Below the pieces are notes generated by a model. It was not told the origin of the DNA, did not search any database, and was given only the letters and a program-made list of their open reading frames with translations. DNA of 51,985 nucleotides, taken from NCBI GenBank assembly GCA_001897755.1, contig MKUJ01000018.1, positions 116,704 through 168,688 on the forward strand. The letters run 5' to 3'. Positions 41,532 through 50,881 of the stretch are shown here, piece after piece. The stretch comes from Afipia sp. 64-13. Lineage in GTDB: Bacteria; Pseudomonadota; Alphaproteobacteria; Rhizobiales; Xanthobacteraceae. The position numbers and the translations under genes are program-made. Numbering within the stretch: position 1 is the first letter of the stretch; each line of letters starts with the position of its first letter.

Positions 41532-42158
41532 CTGATCCCTTTCCCGTGGCGGGGCAAATCACCATGTCTCGCCGCCTTTCTCAACCCCACGCCGGTGCGG
41601 GGCCGGGAAGAGGGGGCTGGAGGGAGAATCGACTCGTAAACGAGTCCTGAATCCGGGGGTGTCCGGGCGAAAAATAAAGGCCGGGACTCGTGGACCGACT
41701 CTTTCCATCATCCGGCCATGATGAAAGCGATTCCTCCGACAAGCCGCGCCCGTGTCCAGCTTGCGTTGATGCTCGTCCTCGCGGCGGGCTGCCTGCTGAA
41801 CATGGTGTTGCTGTTTGCCCGCCTGTAGACGGGCCTGCGCCGGAATCGCCGTTTCCGTTTCGCCGTTCAATTGAACGCCACCGGGCCGATCGGCCCCGCC
41901 CGCCGGGCCTGACTGGAACGATCGGATATTATTCCTAGGAAGGCACGGCGCCGGGACGGCGCGCGGGGCAGCGGTCCGGCCGAAACCGGGCAGAAACCTC
42001 CGGAAAACGGGCGGTTCGCGCTGGCACACTAAATATCACGTTCTGCCGCCCCAGCTTGGCCATCGGTGCCACATATGGTATCTCGCTCGCGCTGTTTCCG
42101 CCCAAGCCCAATGACCGTCCGCGCCGCCGGCAGGCCGCGGCGGTGGAGATGTACCCCA
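41532..42158. other. 627-base region upstream of glyA
   Basis: It contains a possible 36-residue membrane peptide (41718-41828), the hairpin GACTCG-TAAA-CGAGTC near 41629, and a long GC-rich leader before glyA. I see no riboswitch I can name. The glyA promoter is probably in the more A/T-rich CACACTAAATATCACGTT stretch near 42024-42041 or just downstream. Confidence 0.45.
41718..41828 (+). CDS. Possible 36-residue single-helix membrane peptide
   Basis: The frame encodes MMKAIPPTSRARVQLALML, then VLAAGCLLNMVLLFARL. This is a short basic start followed by one hydrophobic helix of about 20 residues, the pattern of small bacterial membrane proteins. Against it, no clear ribosome-binding site precedes the ATG pair and I recognise no family. 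It sits in the long leader region between the membrane-anchored unknown and glyA. Confidence 0.4.
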   Translation: MMKAIPPTSRARVQLALMLVLAAGCLLNMVLLFARL

Positions 42159-43469
42159 ATGAGCTCGTCCAGTTCTTCCGCCAAGACCGCGTCTGCCCCG
42201 GACACCTTTTTCACCGCGTCGCTGGCGCAGGCCGATCCCGAGATCGCCGATGCCATCAAGGGCGAACTCGGTCGCCAGCAGCACGAGATCGAGCTGATCG
42301 CGTCCGAGAACATCGTCAGCCGCGCCGTGCTCGAGGCGCAGGGCTCGGTGATGACCAACAAATACGCCGAAGGTTATCCGGGCAAGCGCTACTATGGCGG
42401 CTGCGAATGGGTCGACGTCGCCGAGACGCTCGCGATCGAGCGCGCCAAGAAACTGTTCGGCGCGAACTTCGCCAACGTGCAGCCGAACTCCGGCAGCCAG
42501 ATGAACCAGGCGGTGTTCCTGGCGCTGCTGCAGCCGGGCGACACCTTCATGGGTCTCGATCTGGCCGCCGGCGGCCATCTCACCCACGGCTCGCCGGTCA
42601 ACATGTCCGGCAAGTGGTTCAAGGCCTCGCACTACACCGTGCGCCGCGAGGACCAGATCATCGACATGGATGCGGTGGCCAAACAGGCGCAGGAGGTGAA
42701 GCCGAAGCTGATCATCGCCGGCGGCTCGGCATACTCGCGCCCGTGGGACTTCAAGCGTTTCCGCGAGATCGCCGACAGCGTCGGCGCCTATTTCCTGGTG
42801 GACATGGCGCATTTCGCCGGTCTCGTCGCCGGCGGCGCGCATGCCTCGCCGGTGCCGCACGCCCATGTCACCACCACCACCACGCACAAGTCGCTGCGCG
42901 GCCCGCGCGGCGGCCTGATCCTGTCCAACGATGAGGAGATCGCCAAGAAGATCAACTCGGCGATCTTCCCCGGCCTGCAGGGCGGCCCCTTGATGCATGT
43001 GATTGCCGCCAAGGCGGTGGCGTTCAAGGAAGCGCTGAGCCCGGACTTCAAGGTCTATGCGAAGAACATCGTCGAGAACGCCAGGGCGCTTGCGGAAGCG
43101 CTGCGCGGCCATGGCTTCGAGATCGTCTCCGGCGGCACCGACAATCACCTGATGCTGGTGGACCTGCGCCCCAAGGGGCTGAAGGGCAACATCTCGGAGC
43201 GCGCGCTGGTGCGCTCGGCCATCACCTGCAACAAGAACGGCATTCCGTTCGATCCCGAAAAGCCGTTCGTCACCTCGGGCCTGCGTCTGGGCACCCCGGC
43301 GGCGACCACGCGCGGGTTCGGCGTCGCGGAATTCAAGCAGGTCGGCGCGCTGATCGCCGAGGTGCTGAACGCGGTGGCGCAGTCGCCGGACGGCTCGGCC
43401 CCCGGCGTCGAGGCCTCGGTGAAGCAGCGGGTGCGCGAGCTGACCGATCGTTTCCCGATCTATTCGTAA
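42159..43469 (+). CDS. glyA: Serine hydroxymethyltransferase
   Basis: GlyA interconverts serine and glycine with tetrahydrofolate, feeding one-carbon metabolism. The 436-residue PLP enzyme shows [38 protein letters not shown], the PLP lysine in [11 protein letters not shown] (preceded by TTTT), [13 protein letters not shown] and [16 protein letters not shown]. The ATG at 42159 (MSSSSSSAK) fits relatives; the longer frame from 42066 would add 31 non-conserved residues. GGTGGAG lies about 10 bases upstream. It opens a plus-strand run to thiL. Confidence 0.97.
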   Translation: MSSSSSSAKTASAPDTFFTASLAQADPEIADAIKGELGRQQHEIELIASENIVSRAVLEAQGSVMTNKYAEGYPGKRYYGGCEWVDVAETLAIERAKKLFGANFANVQPNSGSQMNQAVFLALLQPGDTFMGLDLAAGGHLTHGSPVNMSGKWFKASHYTVRREDQIIDMDAVAKQAQEVKPKLIIAGGSAYSRPWDFKRFREIADSVGAYFLVDMAHFAGLVAGGAHASPVPHAHVTTTTTHKSLRGPRGGLILSNDEEIAKKINSAIFPGLQGGPLMHVIAAKAVAFKEALSPDFKVYAKNIVENARALAEALRGHGFEIVSGGTDNHLMLVDLRPKGLKGNISERALVRSAITCNKNGIPFDPEKPFVTSGLRLGTPAATTRGFGVAEFKQVGALIAEVLNAVAQSPDGSAPGVEASVKQRVRELTDRFPIYS

Positions 43470-43493
43470 GGCCAACCGGAAGGCTGTGCGCTC

Positions 43494-43976
43494 ATGCGTT
43501 GTCCAAGCTGCGGCAGTCTCGATACCCAAGTGAAGGATTCACGGCCGACCGAAGACTCGGCCGTGATCCGGCGGCGGCGCGTCTGCATGGCGTGCAATTT
43601 CCGCTTCACCACCTTCGAGCGCGTGCAACTGCGCGAGCTTACCGTGATCAAGCGCAGCGGCCGCCGCGTGCCGTTCGACCGCGACAAGCTGGTGCGTTCG
43701 CTGCAGATCTCGCTGCGCAAGCGCCCGGTGGATTCCGAACAGCTCGAGCGGATGGTGTCGGCCATCGTGCGCGAGCTGGAGGGCGGCGGTGAATCCGAGA
43801 TTTCGTCGGAGACCATCGGCGAGATCGTGATGGAGCACCTGCGCAAGCTCGACGACGTCGCCTATGTGCGCTTCGCCTCGGTCTATCGCGATTTCCGCGA
43901 GGCCAAGGATTTCGAGACCGTGCTCGGCGAATTGTCGAACGAGGACGATCCGCCCCCGGCGGCCGTGCCGAAATGA
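43494..43976 (+). CDS. nrdR: Transcriptional repressor NrdR
   Basis: NrdR represses ribonucleotide reductase genes, sensing ATP/dATP. The 160-residue protein has an N-terminal zinc ribbon with cysteines C3, C6, C31 and C34 ([24 protein letters not shown]) and an ATP-cone domain ([20 protein letters not shown] to [11 protein letters not shown]). The C-terminal tail is acidic and Pro-rich. It lies 24 bases after glyA and 24 bases before ribD. That order with riboflavin genes and nusB is common in proteobacteria. Confidence 0.97.
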   Translation: MRCPSCGSLDTQVKDSRPTEDSAVIRRRRVCMACNFRFTTFERVQLRELTVIKRSGRRVPFDRDKLVRSLQISLRKRPVDSEQLERMVSAIVRELEGGGESEISSETIGEIVMEHLRKLDDVAYVRFASVYRDFREAKDFETVLGELSNEDDPPPAAVPK

Positions 43977-44000
43977 TGGCGCGCGCTCGCGCCTCGTCCG

Positions 44001-45101
44001 ATGTCTGATCATCGCTATATGCAACTCGCGCTCGCGCTTGGCCGGCGCGGGCAGGGCGCGACCTGGCCCAATCCCGCGGTCGGCGCGGTGATCGTGAAGG
44101 ACGGCGTCATTGTCGGGCGCGGCTGGACGCAGCCCGGCGGGCGGCCCCATGCCGAGCCGCAGGCGCTGGCGCGGGCCGGCGCTGCCGCGCGCGGCGCGAC
44201 GCTGTATGTGACGCTGGAGCCGTGCTCGCATCATGGCAAGACGCCGCCTTGCGCCGACGCCATCGTCGCCGCCGGCATCGCGCGCGTCGTCTCCGCCATC
44301 GAGGACCCGAACCCGGAAGTCGCGGGGCAGGGCCATGCGCGGCTGCGCGCCGCCGGGATTGCTGTCGATGTCGGGCTGTGCGCCGAGGAGGCCGCGCGCG
44401 ATCACGCCGGACACTTCATGCGGGTGCGTGCGCATCGCCCGCACGTCATTCTCAAACTTGCGGTGTCGGCGGACGACAAGATCGCGGCGGCGGGCCATCG
44501 CCCGGTCGCGATCACCGGCGAGAGGGCGAATGCGCGGGTGCATCTCTTGCGCGCGCAAAGCGACGCCATTCTGGTCGGCATCGGCACGGTGCTGGCGGAC
44601 GATCCGCTGCTGACGTGCCGCCTGCCGGGCATGGAGGCACGCTCGCCGGTGCGGGTGGTGCTGGACCGCGCGCTGCGGCTGCCCGGCGACAGCCGCCTGG
44701 TGCATTCGGCGCGGCAGGTGCCGCTCTGGGTCGTGACCTCGGAGCTTGCGGAAGCCAAGGCGGCGGCCAAGCTCGGCGGGGCCGGCGCGCATCTGCTGCG
44801 CGTCGTCACCCTGACCAGTGCGCCGCCGGGCCTCGCGCTGCCGGAGGTGCTGCATGCGCTGGCCGATCAAGGCGTCACCCGCCTTCTGGTCGAGGGCGGG
44901 GCGCGGGTGGCCTCGTCGTTTCTCACCGCCGGACTGGTCGACGAGATCTGGCTGCTGCGCGGCCCTGGGCGGATCGGCGATGACGGTGTCCCTGCGCTGG
45001 CGACGCAACCCCTCGGCGCAATCACGCAGTCGCCTTCATTCAGGCTTCGTGCTAGCGAAACAGTCGGGGGCGACAGTCTCATGATCTATGAGCGCGTCTG
45101 A
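44001..45101 (+). CDS. ribD: Bifunctional diaminohydroxyphosphoribosylaminopyrimidine deaminase / uracil reductase
   Basis: RibD performs the second and third steps of riboflavin synthesis. In the 366-residue protein the N-terminal deaminase has zinc ligands H50, C75 and C84 with catalytic E52 (GGRPHAEPQAL and PCSHHGKTPPCADAIV). The C-terminal reductase starts near RPHVILKLAVSADDKI and includes ITGERANARVHLLRAQSDAILVGIGTVLADDP and LLVEGGARVASSF. Both domains are complete. It is separated from ribE by a family C repeat, so ribE may have its own or a processed transcript. Confidence 0.96.
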   Translation: MSDHRYMQLALALGRRGQGATWPNPAVGAVIVKDGVIVGRGWTQPGGRPHAEPQALARAGAAARGATLYVTLEPCSHHGKTPPCADAIVAAGIARVVSAIEDPNPEVAGQGHARLRAAGIAVDVGLCAEEAARDHAGHFMRVRAHRPHVILKLAVSADDKIAAAGHRPVAITGERANARVHLLRAQSDAILVGIGTVLADDPLLTCRLPGMEARSPVRVVLDRALRLPGDSRLVHSARQVPLWVVTSELAEAKAAAKLGGAGAHLLRVVTLTSAPPGLALPEVLHALADQGVTRLLVEGGARVASSFLTAGLVDEIWLLRGPGRIGDDGVPALATQPLGAITQSPSFRLRASETVGGDSLMIYERV

Positions 45102-45120
45102 ACGAGATCGTAGTTGAAGT

Positions 45121-45210
45121 CGTCATGGCCGGGCCTGTCCCGGCCATCCACGCCTTGGAACACTTGAAATAAGGAAGACGTGGATGCCCGGCACAAGGCC
45201 GGGCATGACG
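45121..45210. repeat. Intergenic palindromic repeat, family C
   Basis: CGTCATGGCCGGGCCTGTCC opens it and GGCCGGGCATGACG closes it at 45210. The inner arm ACGTGGATGCCCGGCACAAGG is shared with the copies at 34374 and 46945. The 90-base unit lies between ribD and ribE. Confidence 0.8.
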
Positions 45211-45238
45211 GAAGCAGGAAGACAAGCGAAAGAGGCCC

Positions 45239-45847
45239 ATGTTCACCGGCATTGTCACCGACATCGGCGAGATCACGGCCTTGACGCCGACCGCACAGGG
45301 CCAGTTGCACCGGCTGCGCATCGCCTGCCGCTATGATCAGGCAACGATCGCCGACGGCGCGTCGATCGCCTGCAACGGCGTGTGCCTCACGGTGGTGCGT
45401 TCAGGCACGGAGCAGGGCCGCGCCTGGTTCGAGGTCGATACCGCCGCCGAAACGCTGCGGCTGACCACGGCGCGGGACTGGCGCGCCGGCACGCGGCTCA
45501 ATCTCGAACGCGCGCTCAAGATCGGCGACGAACTCGGCGGCCACATCGTCGCCGGGCATGTCGATGGCATCGCCGCGATTCTTGTCCGCGACGATCTGCC
45601 CGACATGGCGCGGTTCGAGCTGCGCGCGCCACGCGATCTGGCGCGTTTCATCGCAACCAAGGGATCGGTGACGCTGGACGGCGTCTCGCTCACCGTCAAC
45701 AGCGCGGCGGAAGATACGTTTTCGGTGCTGATCATCCCGCATACGTTGCAGGCCACCACCTTGCACGCGTGGCAGGCGGGCACGCAGGTCAATCTCGAAG
45801 TTGATCTGATGGCGCGCTATGCGGCGCGGCTGACGCAGATGAAATGA
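45239..45847 (+). CDS. ribE: Riboflavin synthase, alpha chain
   Basis: RibE dismutates two 6,7-dimethyl-8-ribityllumazines to riboflavin and the pyrimidine precursor. The 202-residue protein begins with the invariant MFTGIVTDIGEI and has two similar lumazine-binding barrels; the first holds IACNGVCLTVV and the second SVTLDGVSLTVN. The N-terminal Met-Phe and DGAS ... NGVCLTV motifs match trimeric riboflavin synthase. It is between a family C repeat and the ribH gene (114 bases). Confidence 0.96.
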   Translation: MFTGIVTDIGEITALTPTAQGQLHRLRIACRYDQATIADGASIACNGVCLTVVRSGTEQGRAWFEVDTAAETLRLTTARDWRAGTRLNLERALKIGDELGGHIVAGHVDGIAAILVRDDLPDMARFELRAPRDLARFIATKGSVTLDGVSLTVNSAAEDTFSVLIIPHTLQATTLHAWQAGTQVNLEVDLMARYAARLTQMK

Positions 45848-45855
45848 ATGTGTCC

Positions 45856-45910
45856 GTCATGCCCGCCGCAAGCCTGTCATGACAGGAATTCCGGCTTGGA
45901 ATTGCATGAC
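45856..45910. repeat. Short palindromic intergenic repeat (GTCATGC/GCATGAC ends)
   Basis: GTCATGC (45856-45862) and GCATGAC (45904-45910) are inverted ends, and inside AAGCCTGTCATGACAGGAA and CCGGCTT can pair further. It is shorter than family C but begins with similar words. It lies between ribE and ribH. Confidence 0.5.
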
Positions 45911-45961
45911 TTAGCGACTACAAGGCGCGGAACGTAAGTCAATTGACTATTGGGACGACCG

Positions 45962-46453
45962 ATGGCTGAACCGCGCCGCGCGCAACTGAACGACGACACC
46001 GATATCACCGGCGCCCGCGTGGTGATCGTCGAGGCCCGTTTCTACGACGAAATCCAGAGCGCGCTGCTGGCCGGCGCGTTGCAGGAACTGGACGCGGCCG
46101 GCGTCAAGTATGACGTGCTCAGCGTTCCCGGTGCGCTGGAGATTCCGGCGGCGATTTCGATCGCGCTCGACGCCGCCAAGAAGAACGGCAAGCCTTATGA
46201 CGGCGCGATCGCGCTCGGCTGCGTCATTCGCGGCGAGACCATCCATTTCGAGATCGTGTCGATGGAATCCGCGCGCGGGCTGATGGACCTCGCGGTGGCG
46301 CGCAGCCTGCCGCTCGGCAACGGCATCATCACCGTCAACACCGAGGAACAAGCCTGGGCGCGCGCCCGCGCCGACGAGCTCAACAAAGGCGGCGATGCCG
46401 CGCGGGCGGCGCTCGCGATGATCCGCATCCGCCGCAGACTGGCGAAACCGTGA
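45962..46453 (+). CDS. ribH: 6,7-dimethyl-8-ribityllumazine synthase
   Basis: RibH makes the riboflavin precursor from the RibD product and dihydroxybutanone phosphate. The 163-residue protein has the family pattern: [12 protein letters not shown], the [12 protein letters not shown] loop, [16 protein letters not shown] with the catalytic His, and [13 protein letters not shown]. Length suits an icosahedral or pentameric form. The ATG at 45962 is preferred over 45950. Its stop overlaps the nusB start (TGATG). Confidence 0.96.
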   Translation: MAEPRRAQLNDDTDITGARVVIVEARFYDEIQSALLAGALQELDAAGVKYDVLSVPGALEIPAAISIALDAAKKNGKPYDGAIALGCVIRGETIHFEIVSMESARGLMDLAVARSLPLGNGIITVNTEEQAWARARADELNKGGDAARAALAMIRIRRRLAKP

Positions 46454-46929
46454 TGGCCGATGCTCCGAAAACCGTCGAGAAGAAGGCCAATCGGCGCGGT
46501 GCGGCCCGCCTTGCGGCGGTACAGGCGCTCTATCAGATGGACATCGCCGGCGCGGGCGTGAACGATATCTTCGCCGAATTCGAAAGCCACTGGCTCGGCA
46601 ACGAGGTCGAGGGCGAGAAATATCTGCCGGCCGAGGCGGCGTTCTTCCGCGACGTGGTGTCGGGCGTGGTGCGCGAGCAGGAAAGGCTCGACCCGTTACT
46701 CGACGAGGCGCTCAACAAGGGCTGGCCGCTGAAGCGGATCGACGCCATCCTGCGCGCGGTGCTGCGCGCCGGGGCCTACGAGCTCGATCACCGCAAGGAT
46801 GTGCCCGCGCGCGTCGTCATCAAGGAATATGTCGACGTCGCCCACGCCTTCGTCGATCGCGACGAGACCGGCCTGGTCAACGCCGTGCTCGACCAGATCG
46901 GGCGCCAGTTCCGCAGCGGTGAGTTTTAA
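46453..46929 (+). CDS. nusB: Transcription antitermination protein NusB
   Basis: NusB binds boxA RNA with S10 (NusE) and lets polymerase read through rRNA operons. The 158-residue all-helical protein shows RRGAARLAAVQALYQMDIAG at the start and the conserved WPLKRIDAILRAVLRAGAYELDHRKDVPARVVIKEYVDVAHAF and GLVNAVLDQI. The ATG at 46453 overlaps the ribH stop by one base; a GTG one codon earlier is possible. A family C repeat follows it. Confidence 0.96.
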   Translation: MADAPKTVEKKANRRGAARLAAVQALYQMDIAGAGVNDIFAEFESHWLGNEVEGEKYLPAEAAFFRDVVSGVVREQERLDPLLDEALNKGWPLKRIDAILRAVLRAGAYELDHRKDVPARVVIKEYVDVAHAFVDRDETGLVNAVLDQIGRQFRSGEF

Positions 46930-46944
46930 CGCGACCACATTTCT

Positions 46945-47029
46945 CGTCATGGCCGGGCTCGTCCCGGCCATCCACGTCTTTATGAAATATCTTAAGACGT
47001 GGATGCCCGGCACAAGGCCGGGCATGACG
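46945..47029. repeat. Intergenic palindromic repeat, family C
   Basis: It opens with CGTCATGGCCGGGCTCGTCC and closes with GGCCGGGCATGACG. The two arms, including CCACGTCTT/AAGACGTGG, can pair over most of their length with a short A/T-rich loop. This 85-base unit lies between nusB and thiL and runs to 18 bases before the thiL ATG. Confidence 0.82.
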
Positions 47030-47046
47030 AATCCAATGGGTGCATC

Positions 47047-48030
47047 ATGGCCTCCGCCGAACATGACCTGATCGCGCGCTATTTCCAGCCGCTCGCCAGC
47101 GACGCCGGCGCGCTCGGCCTGATCGACGACGCGGCGGTGCTGGCCGCCTCCGGCGACGATCTCGTCGTCACCGTCGATGCGGTGGTGGAGGGCGTGCATT
47201 TCCTCGCGACCGATCCGCCGGAGACGCTGGCGCGCAAGGCGCTGCGGGTGAACCTGTCCGACCTCGCGGCCAAGGGGGCGACCCCGGCCGGTTTCGTGCT
47301 GACGCTGGCCCTGCGGCAGGCGGGCGACGACTGGCTCGCGCCGTTCGCGCGCGCGCTGGGGGAAGATGCGGCGACGTTCAACTGCCCGCTGCTCGGCGGC
47401 GACACCGTCTCGACGCCGGGGCCGCTGACCGTCTCGATCACCGCCTTCGGCAGGGTAGCCCCCGGCACAATCGTCCGGCGCGACCGCGCGCAAGAAGGGG
47501 ATCGCGTCGTCGTCTCCGGCAGCATCGGCGATGCCGCGCTGGGCCTCGACGTGCTCAAGGGCGGCAAGGCCGCCGCCGCACTTGGTGATGACGCGTCGGG
47601 CCGCGACTATCTCGCCGGGCGCTACCGCGTGCCGCAGCCGCGTCTGGCGCTGGCCAAAGCGTTGCGGGATCATGCCCATGCCGCGATGGACGTCTCGGAC
47701 GGCCTGATCGGCGATCTCGCCAAACTGTGCGCCGCCTCCGGCGTCTCGGCGCGCATCGAGGCCGCCGCCGTGCCGTTGTCGCCGGTCGCGGCGCGGCTTC
47801 TTGCAAATGGTGTGGCCGGGATCGGGACTTTGGTCTCCGGCGGCGACGATTACGAGGTGCTCGCGACCGTCCCGGAGAATCGCTGGGCCGCGTTCGAGGC
47901 GGCCGCGCGCGAGGCGGGCGTCGCGGTGACGACAATCGGCCGCATCACGGCCGGCGGCGCGCCGCCGGTGCTGGTCGATTCGCGCGGGCAGGCGATGGTG
48001 CTGCAGCGTTTGTCCTACAGCCATTTCTGA
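47047..48030 (+). CDS. thiL: Thiamine-monophosphate kinase
   Basis: ThiL phosphorylates thiamine monophosphate to the active diphosphate. The 327-residue protein has the PurM/ThiL-fold motifs: LGLIDDAAVLAASGDDLVVTVDAVVEGVHF (Mg/ATP loop), ALRVNLSDLAAKGATPAGFVLTLAL, LLGGDTVSTPGPLTVSITAFG and MDVSDGLIGDLAKLC. The ATG at 47047 (MASAEHDLI) is preferred; the longer frame from 46999 starts inside the family C repeat. The hairpin-prone GCGCGCGTTTCC sequence follows its stop. Confidence 0.95.
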   Translation: MASAEHDLIARYFQPLASDAGALGLIDDAAVLAASGDDLVVTVDAVVEGVHFLATDPPETLARKALRVNLSDLAAKGATPAGFVLTLALRQAGDDWLAPFARALGEDAATFNCPLLGGDTVSTPGPLTVSITAFGRVAPGTIVRRDRAQEGDRVVVSGSIGDAALGLDVLKGGKAAAALGDDASGRDYLAGRYRVPQPRLALAKALRDHAHAAMDVSDGLIGDLAKLCAASGVSARIEAAAVPLSPVAARLLANGVAGIGTLVSGGDDYEVLATVPENRWAAFEAAAREAGVAVTTIGRITAGGAPPVLVDSRGQAMVLQRLSYSHF

Positions 48031-48248
48031 TCGCGCGCGTTTCCGAGCGCGCGCGCCGTTCGACGTTGGTTGAATTAGCCTAAAAACGGGGTTTTGGGGG
48101 CCCTGCGCTCATTGCGCCGCGAGGGCGATTTTGGCATTGTCCGCGCCAAATTGAGGCAACCCGGCGGCGGCTGGCAAAACCTCCGTTTTTCTTCTTTTCC
48201 GTCCGCGCTCGCGGGATACGGATATTCCGGGAAACAAAGGCAAGTCAG

Positions 48249-50372
48249 ATGACAGCATTATGGTTGATCGTGCTCTGCGGCGTGCTCTCTATTGTCTACG
48301 CCGCATGGGCAACCTCGTCGGTGCTCGGCGCAGACGCCGGCAACGCGCGGATGCAGGAAATCGCAGGTGCGGTGCGTGAAGGCGCGCAGGCCTATCTGCG
48401 GCGGCAATACACCACCATCGGCATCGTCGGCATCGTGATCTTCGCGCTGCTCGCGTATTTCCTCGGCGTGCTGGTGGCGGTCGGCTTCCTGATCGGCGCG
48501 GTGCTGTCCGGCGCGGCAGGCTTCATCGGCATGAACGTGTCGGTGCGTGCCAATGTCCGCACCGCGCAGGCGGCGACCCAGTCGCTGGCCGGCGGCCTTG
48601 AGCTCGCCTTCAAGGCGGGCGCGATCACCGGCCTTCTGGTCGCCGGCCTCGCGCTGCTCGGCGTCACGCTCTACTACATCTATCTGACTCACTTCGCCGG
48701 CCTTGCCCCCAACAACCGCATCGTCATCGACGCGCTGGTGGCGCTCGGCTTCGGCGCCTCGCTGATCTCGATCTTCGCCCGTCTCGGCGGCGGCATCTTC
48801 ACCAAGGGCGCCGACGTCGGCGGCGACCTCGTCGGCAAGGTCGAAGCCGGCATTCCGGAGGACGATCCGCGCAACCCGGCAACCATCGCCGACAACGTCG
48901 GCGACAACGTCGGCGACTGCGCCGGCATGGCGGCCGACCTGTTCGAGACCTACGCGGTGACCGCGGTGGCGACCATGGTGCTCGCGGCGATCTTCTTCGC
49001 CGGCGCGCCCGCGCTGCTGCCGAACATGATGATCCTACCGCTCGCCATCGGCGGCATCTGCATCCTGACCTCGATCGCCGGCACCTTCTTCGTCAAGCTC
49101 GGCGTCAGCCAGTCGATCATGGGCGCGCTCTACAAGGGCCTGATTGCGACCGGCGTGCTCTCTCTCGTCGGCCTCGCCATCGTGATCCACCAGCTCATCG
49201 GTTTCGGCCCGCTGGAAGGCGTCAAGTTCACCGGCCTGTCGCTGTTCCTGTGCGGCGTGGTCGGCCTTGCCGTCACCGGCCTGATCATCTGGATCACCGA
49301 ATACTACACCGGCACCGACTACCGCCCGGTGAAGTCGATCGCACAGTCCTCGGTGACCGGTCACGGCACCAACGTCATTCAGGGTCTTGCGATTTCGATG
49401 GAGGCGACCGCGCTTCCCGCCATCGTCATCATCGCCGGAATCCTGATCACCTACAGCCTGGCCGGCCTGTTCGGCATCGCGATCGCCACCACCACCATGC
49501 TGGCGCTGGCGGGCATGATCGTCGCGCTCGACGCCTTCGGCCCGGTGACGGACAATGCCGGCGGCATCGCCGAGATGGCGGGCCTGCCCAAGGAAGTCCG
49601 CAAGGCGACCGACGCGCTCGACGCGGTCGGCAACACCACCAAGGCGGTGACCAAGGGCTACGCCATCGGCTCGGCCGGTCTCGGCGCGTTGGTGCTGTTC
49701 GCGGCCTATAACGAAGACCTCAAATTCTTCGTGGCGCATTCGGCGACCCACAAATACTTCGCCGGCGTCAATCCGGACTTCTCGCTCAACAACCCGTACG
49801 TCGTGGTCGGTCTGCTGTTCGGCGGCCTGCTGCCGTACCTGTTCGGCGCGATGGGCATGACCGCGGTCGGCCGCGCCGCCGGCGCGATCGTCGAGGAGGT
49901 GCGCCGCCAGTTCCGCGAGAAGCCGGGCATCATGAAGGGGACCGACAAGCCGGATTACGGCAAGGCGGTGGACCTGCTGACCAAGGCGGCGATCAAGGAA
50001 ATGATCATTCCCTCGCTGCTGCCGGTGCTGTCGCCGATCTTCGTCTACTTCGTGATCTACTTCATCGCGGGCGGTGGCGCGGCGGGCAAGTCGGCGGCGT
50101 TCTCCGCGGTCGGCGCCATGCTGCTCGGCGTGATCGTCACCGGTCTGTTCGTCGCGATCTCGATGACCTCGGGCGGTGGCGCATGGGATAACGCCAAGAA
50201 GTACATCGAGGACGGCCATTTCGGCGGCAAGGGCTCCGACGCCCACAAGGCGGCGGTGACCGGCGACACTGTCGGCGACCCCTACAAGGATACGGCCGGT
50301 CCTGCGGTGAATCCGATGATCAAGATCACCAACATCGTTGCATTGTTGCTGCTGGCGATCCTCGCTCACTGA
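48249..50372 (+). CDS. hppA: Membrane-bound proton-translocating pyrophosphatase (K+-independent type)
   Basis: HppA couples hydrolysis of pyrophosphate to proton pumping. The 707-residue protein has about 16 membrane helices and the substrate motif [15 protein letters not shown], the aspartate-rich [21 protein letters not shown], and near the C-terminus [22 protein letters not shown]. In the helix-12 region [11 protein letters not shown] has Lys where K+-dependent enzymes have Ala, which indicates the potassium-independent class. It is a single gene with its own strong terminator and a 218-base upstream region. Confidence 0.97.
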   Translation: MTALWLIVLCGVLSIVYAAWATSSVLGADAGNARMQEIAGAVREGAQAYLRRQYTTIGIVGIVIFALLAYFLGVLVAVGFLIGAVLSGAAGFIGMNVSVRANVRTAQAATQSLAGGLELAFKAGAITGLLVAGLALLGVTLYYIYLTHFAGLAPNNRIVIDALVALGFGASLISIFARLGGGIFTKGADVGGDLVGKVEAGIPEDDPRNPATIADNVGDNVGDCAGMAADLFETYAVTAVATMVLAAIFFAGAPALLPNMMILPLAIGGICILTSIAGTFFVKLGVSQSIMGALYKGLIATGVLSLVGLAIVIHQLIGFGPLEGVKFTGLSLFLCGVVGLAVTGLIIWITEYYTGTDYRPVKSIAQSSVTGHGTNVIQGLAISMEATALPAIVIIAGILITYSLAGLFGIAIATTTMLALAGMIVALDAFGPVTDNAGGIAEMAGLPKEVRKATDALDAVGNTTKAVTKGYAIGSAGLGALVLFAAYNEDLKFFVAHSATHKYFAGVNPDFSLNNPYVVVGLLFGGLLPYLFGAMGMTAVGRAAGAIVEEVRRQFREKPGIMKGTDKPDYGKAVDLLTKAAIKEMIIPSLLPVLSPIFVYFVIYFIAGGGAAGKSAAFSAVGAMLLGVIVTGLFVAISMTSGGGAWDNAKKYIEDGHFGGKGSDAHKAAVTGDTVGDPYKDTAGPAVNPMIKITNIVALLLLAILAH

Positions 50373-50391
50373 TTTCAGGCGCATTCGACGA

Positions 50392-50421
50392 AACGCCCGC
50401 GGCATGCCGCGGGCGTTTTTG
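50392..50421 (+). terminator. Intrinsic terminator of hppA
   Basis: ACGCCCGCGG-CATG-CCGCGGGCGT is a long GC stem followed by TTTTGTTT. It begins about 20 bases after the hppA stop. Confidence 0.93.
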
Positions 50422-50529
50422 TTTGGGCGTGCGACATCTTCGCGCGGCGGGAAACCTTCGGCGCCGGCTGCGTTGAATCCGCTTCAGGGTACGGCGTTTC
50501 GATTGACGGCTTTTTGGGGAGGCAGTGTC

Positions 50530-50676
50530 ATGGACGACAACGATCCGTTCGAGCAGGGCAAGCGCGCCTGCTTCAACCGCGAGCCGCACCACAATCCCTA
50601 TCCCAAGGACAGCGAGGCATATCGCCGCTGGGAGGCGGGCTACAAGTTCGTCGAGCGCGGACTGGTGGCGGTCTGA
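50530..50676 (+). CDS. Small RMF/CrpP-like protein
   Basis: This 48-residue protein, MDDNDPFEQGKRACFNREP and so on, fits the ribosome-modulation-factor / CrpP pattern: a short helix with GxxA (EQGKRACF), the NPYPKDSEAYRRWEAGY motif (NPY ... W..G) and a basic-aromatic end. RMF dimerises 70S ribosomes in stationary phase, while the CrpP branch has other described roles. The sequence supports only the fold, not the activity. GGGGAGGCAGTGTC precedes the ATG (50530), giving a good ribosome-binding site. It stands alone after hppA. Confidence 0.8.
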   Translation: MDDNDPFEQGKRACFNREPHHNPYPKDSEAYRRWEAGYKFVERGLVAV

Positions 50677-50704
50677 TATCCGGACATTGGCGTGGAGCTT
50701 GGTT

Positions 50705-50835
50705 CACCTCTCCCATGGGGAGAGGTCGGATTGCCGCGCGTCGGAGACGCGCGATAGCAATCCGGGTGAGGGGTTACGATCTATCGAGAATTCTATTTCC
50801 CCTCACCCCAACCCTCTCCCCGGCGGGGAGAGGGA
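50705..50835. repeat. Intergenic palindromic repeat, family E
   Basis: CACCTCTCCCATGGGGAGAGG opens it (first 20 bases noted only in part) and CCTCTCCCCGGCGGGGAGAGG closes it near 50834. The middle has GATTGCCGCGCG / GCGCGATAGCAATC, an inverted pair. This word set is common in many proteobacterial genomes. It lies between the RMF/CrpP gene and the stop of the convergent BamE gene. Confidence 0.7.
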
Positions 50836-50881
50836 GCAGCCTCATGTTTCTGGCAACGCTTCGCCTTAACTTGAGCCTGCT

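Noticed and set aside
41830-42158. Riboswitch (glycine or SAM/SAH type) before glyA
   Set aside because: The leader is GC-rich with several possible stems, but I find no conserved riboswitch core sequence.
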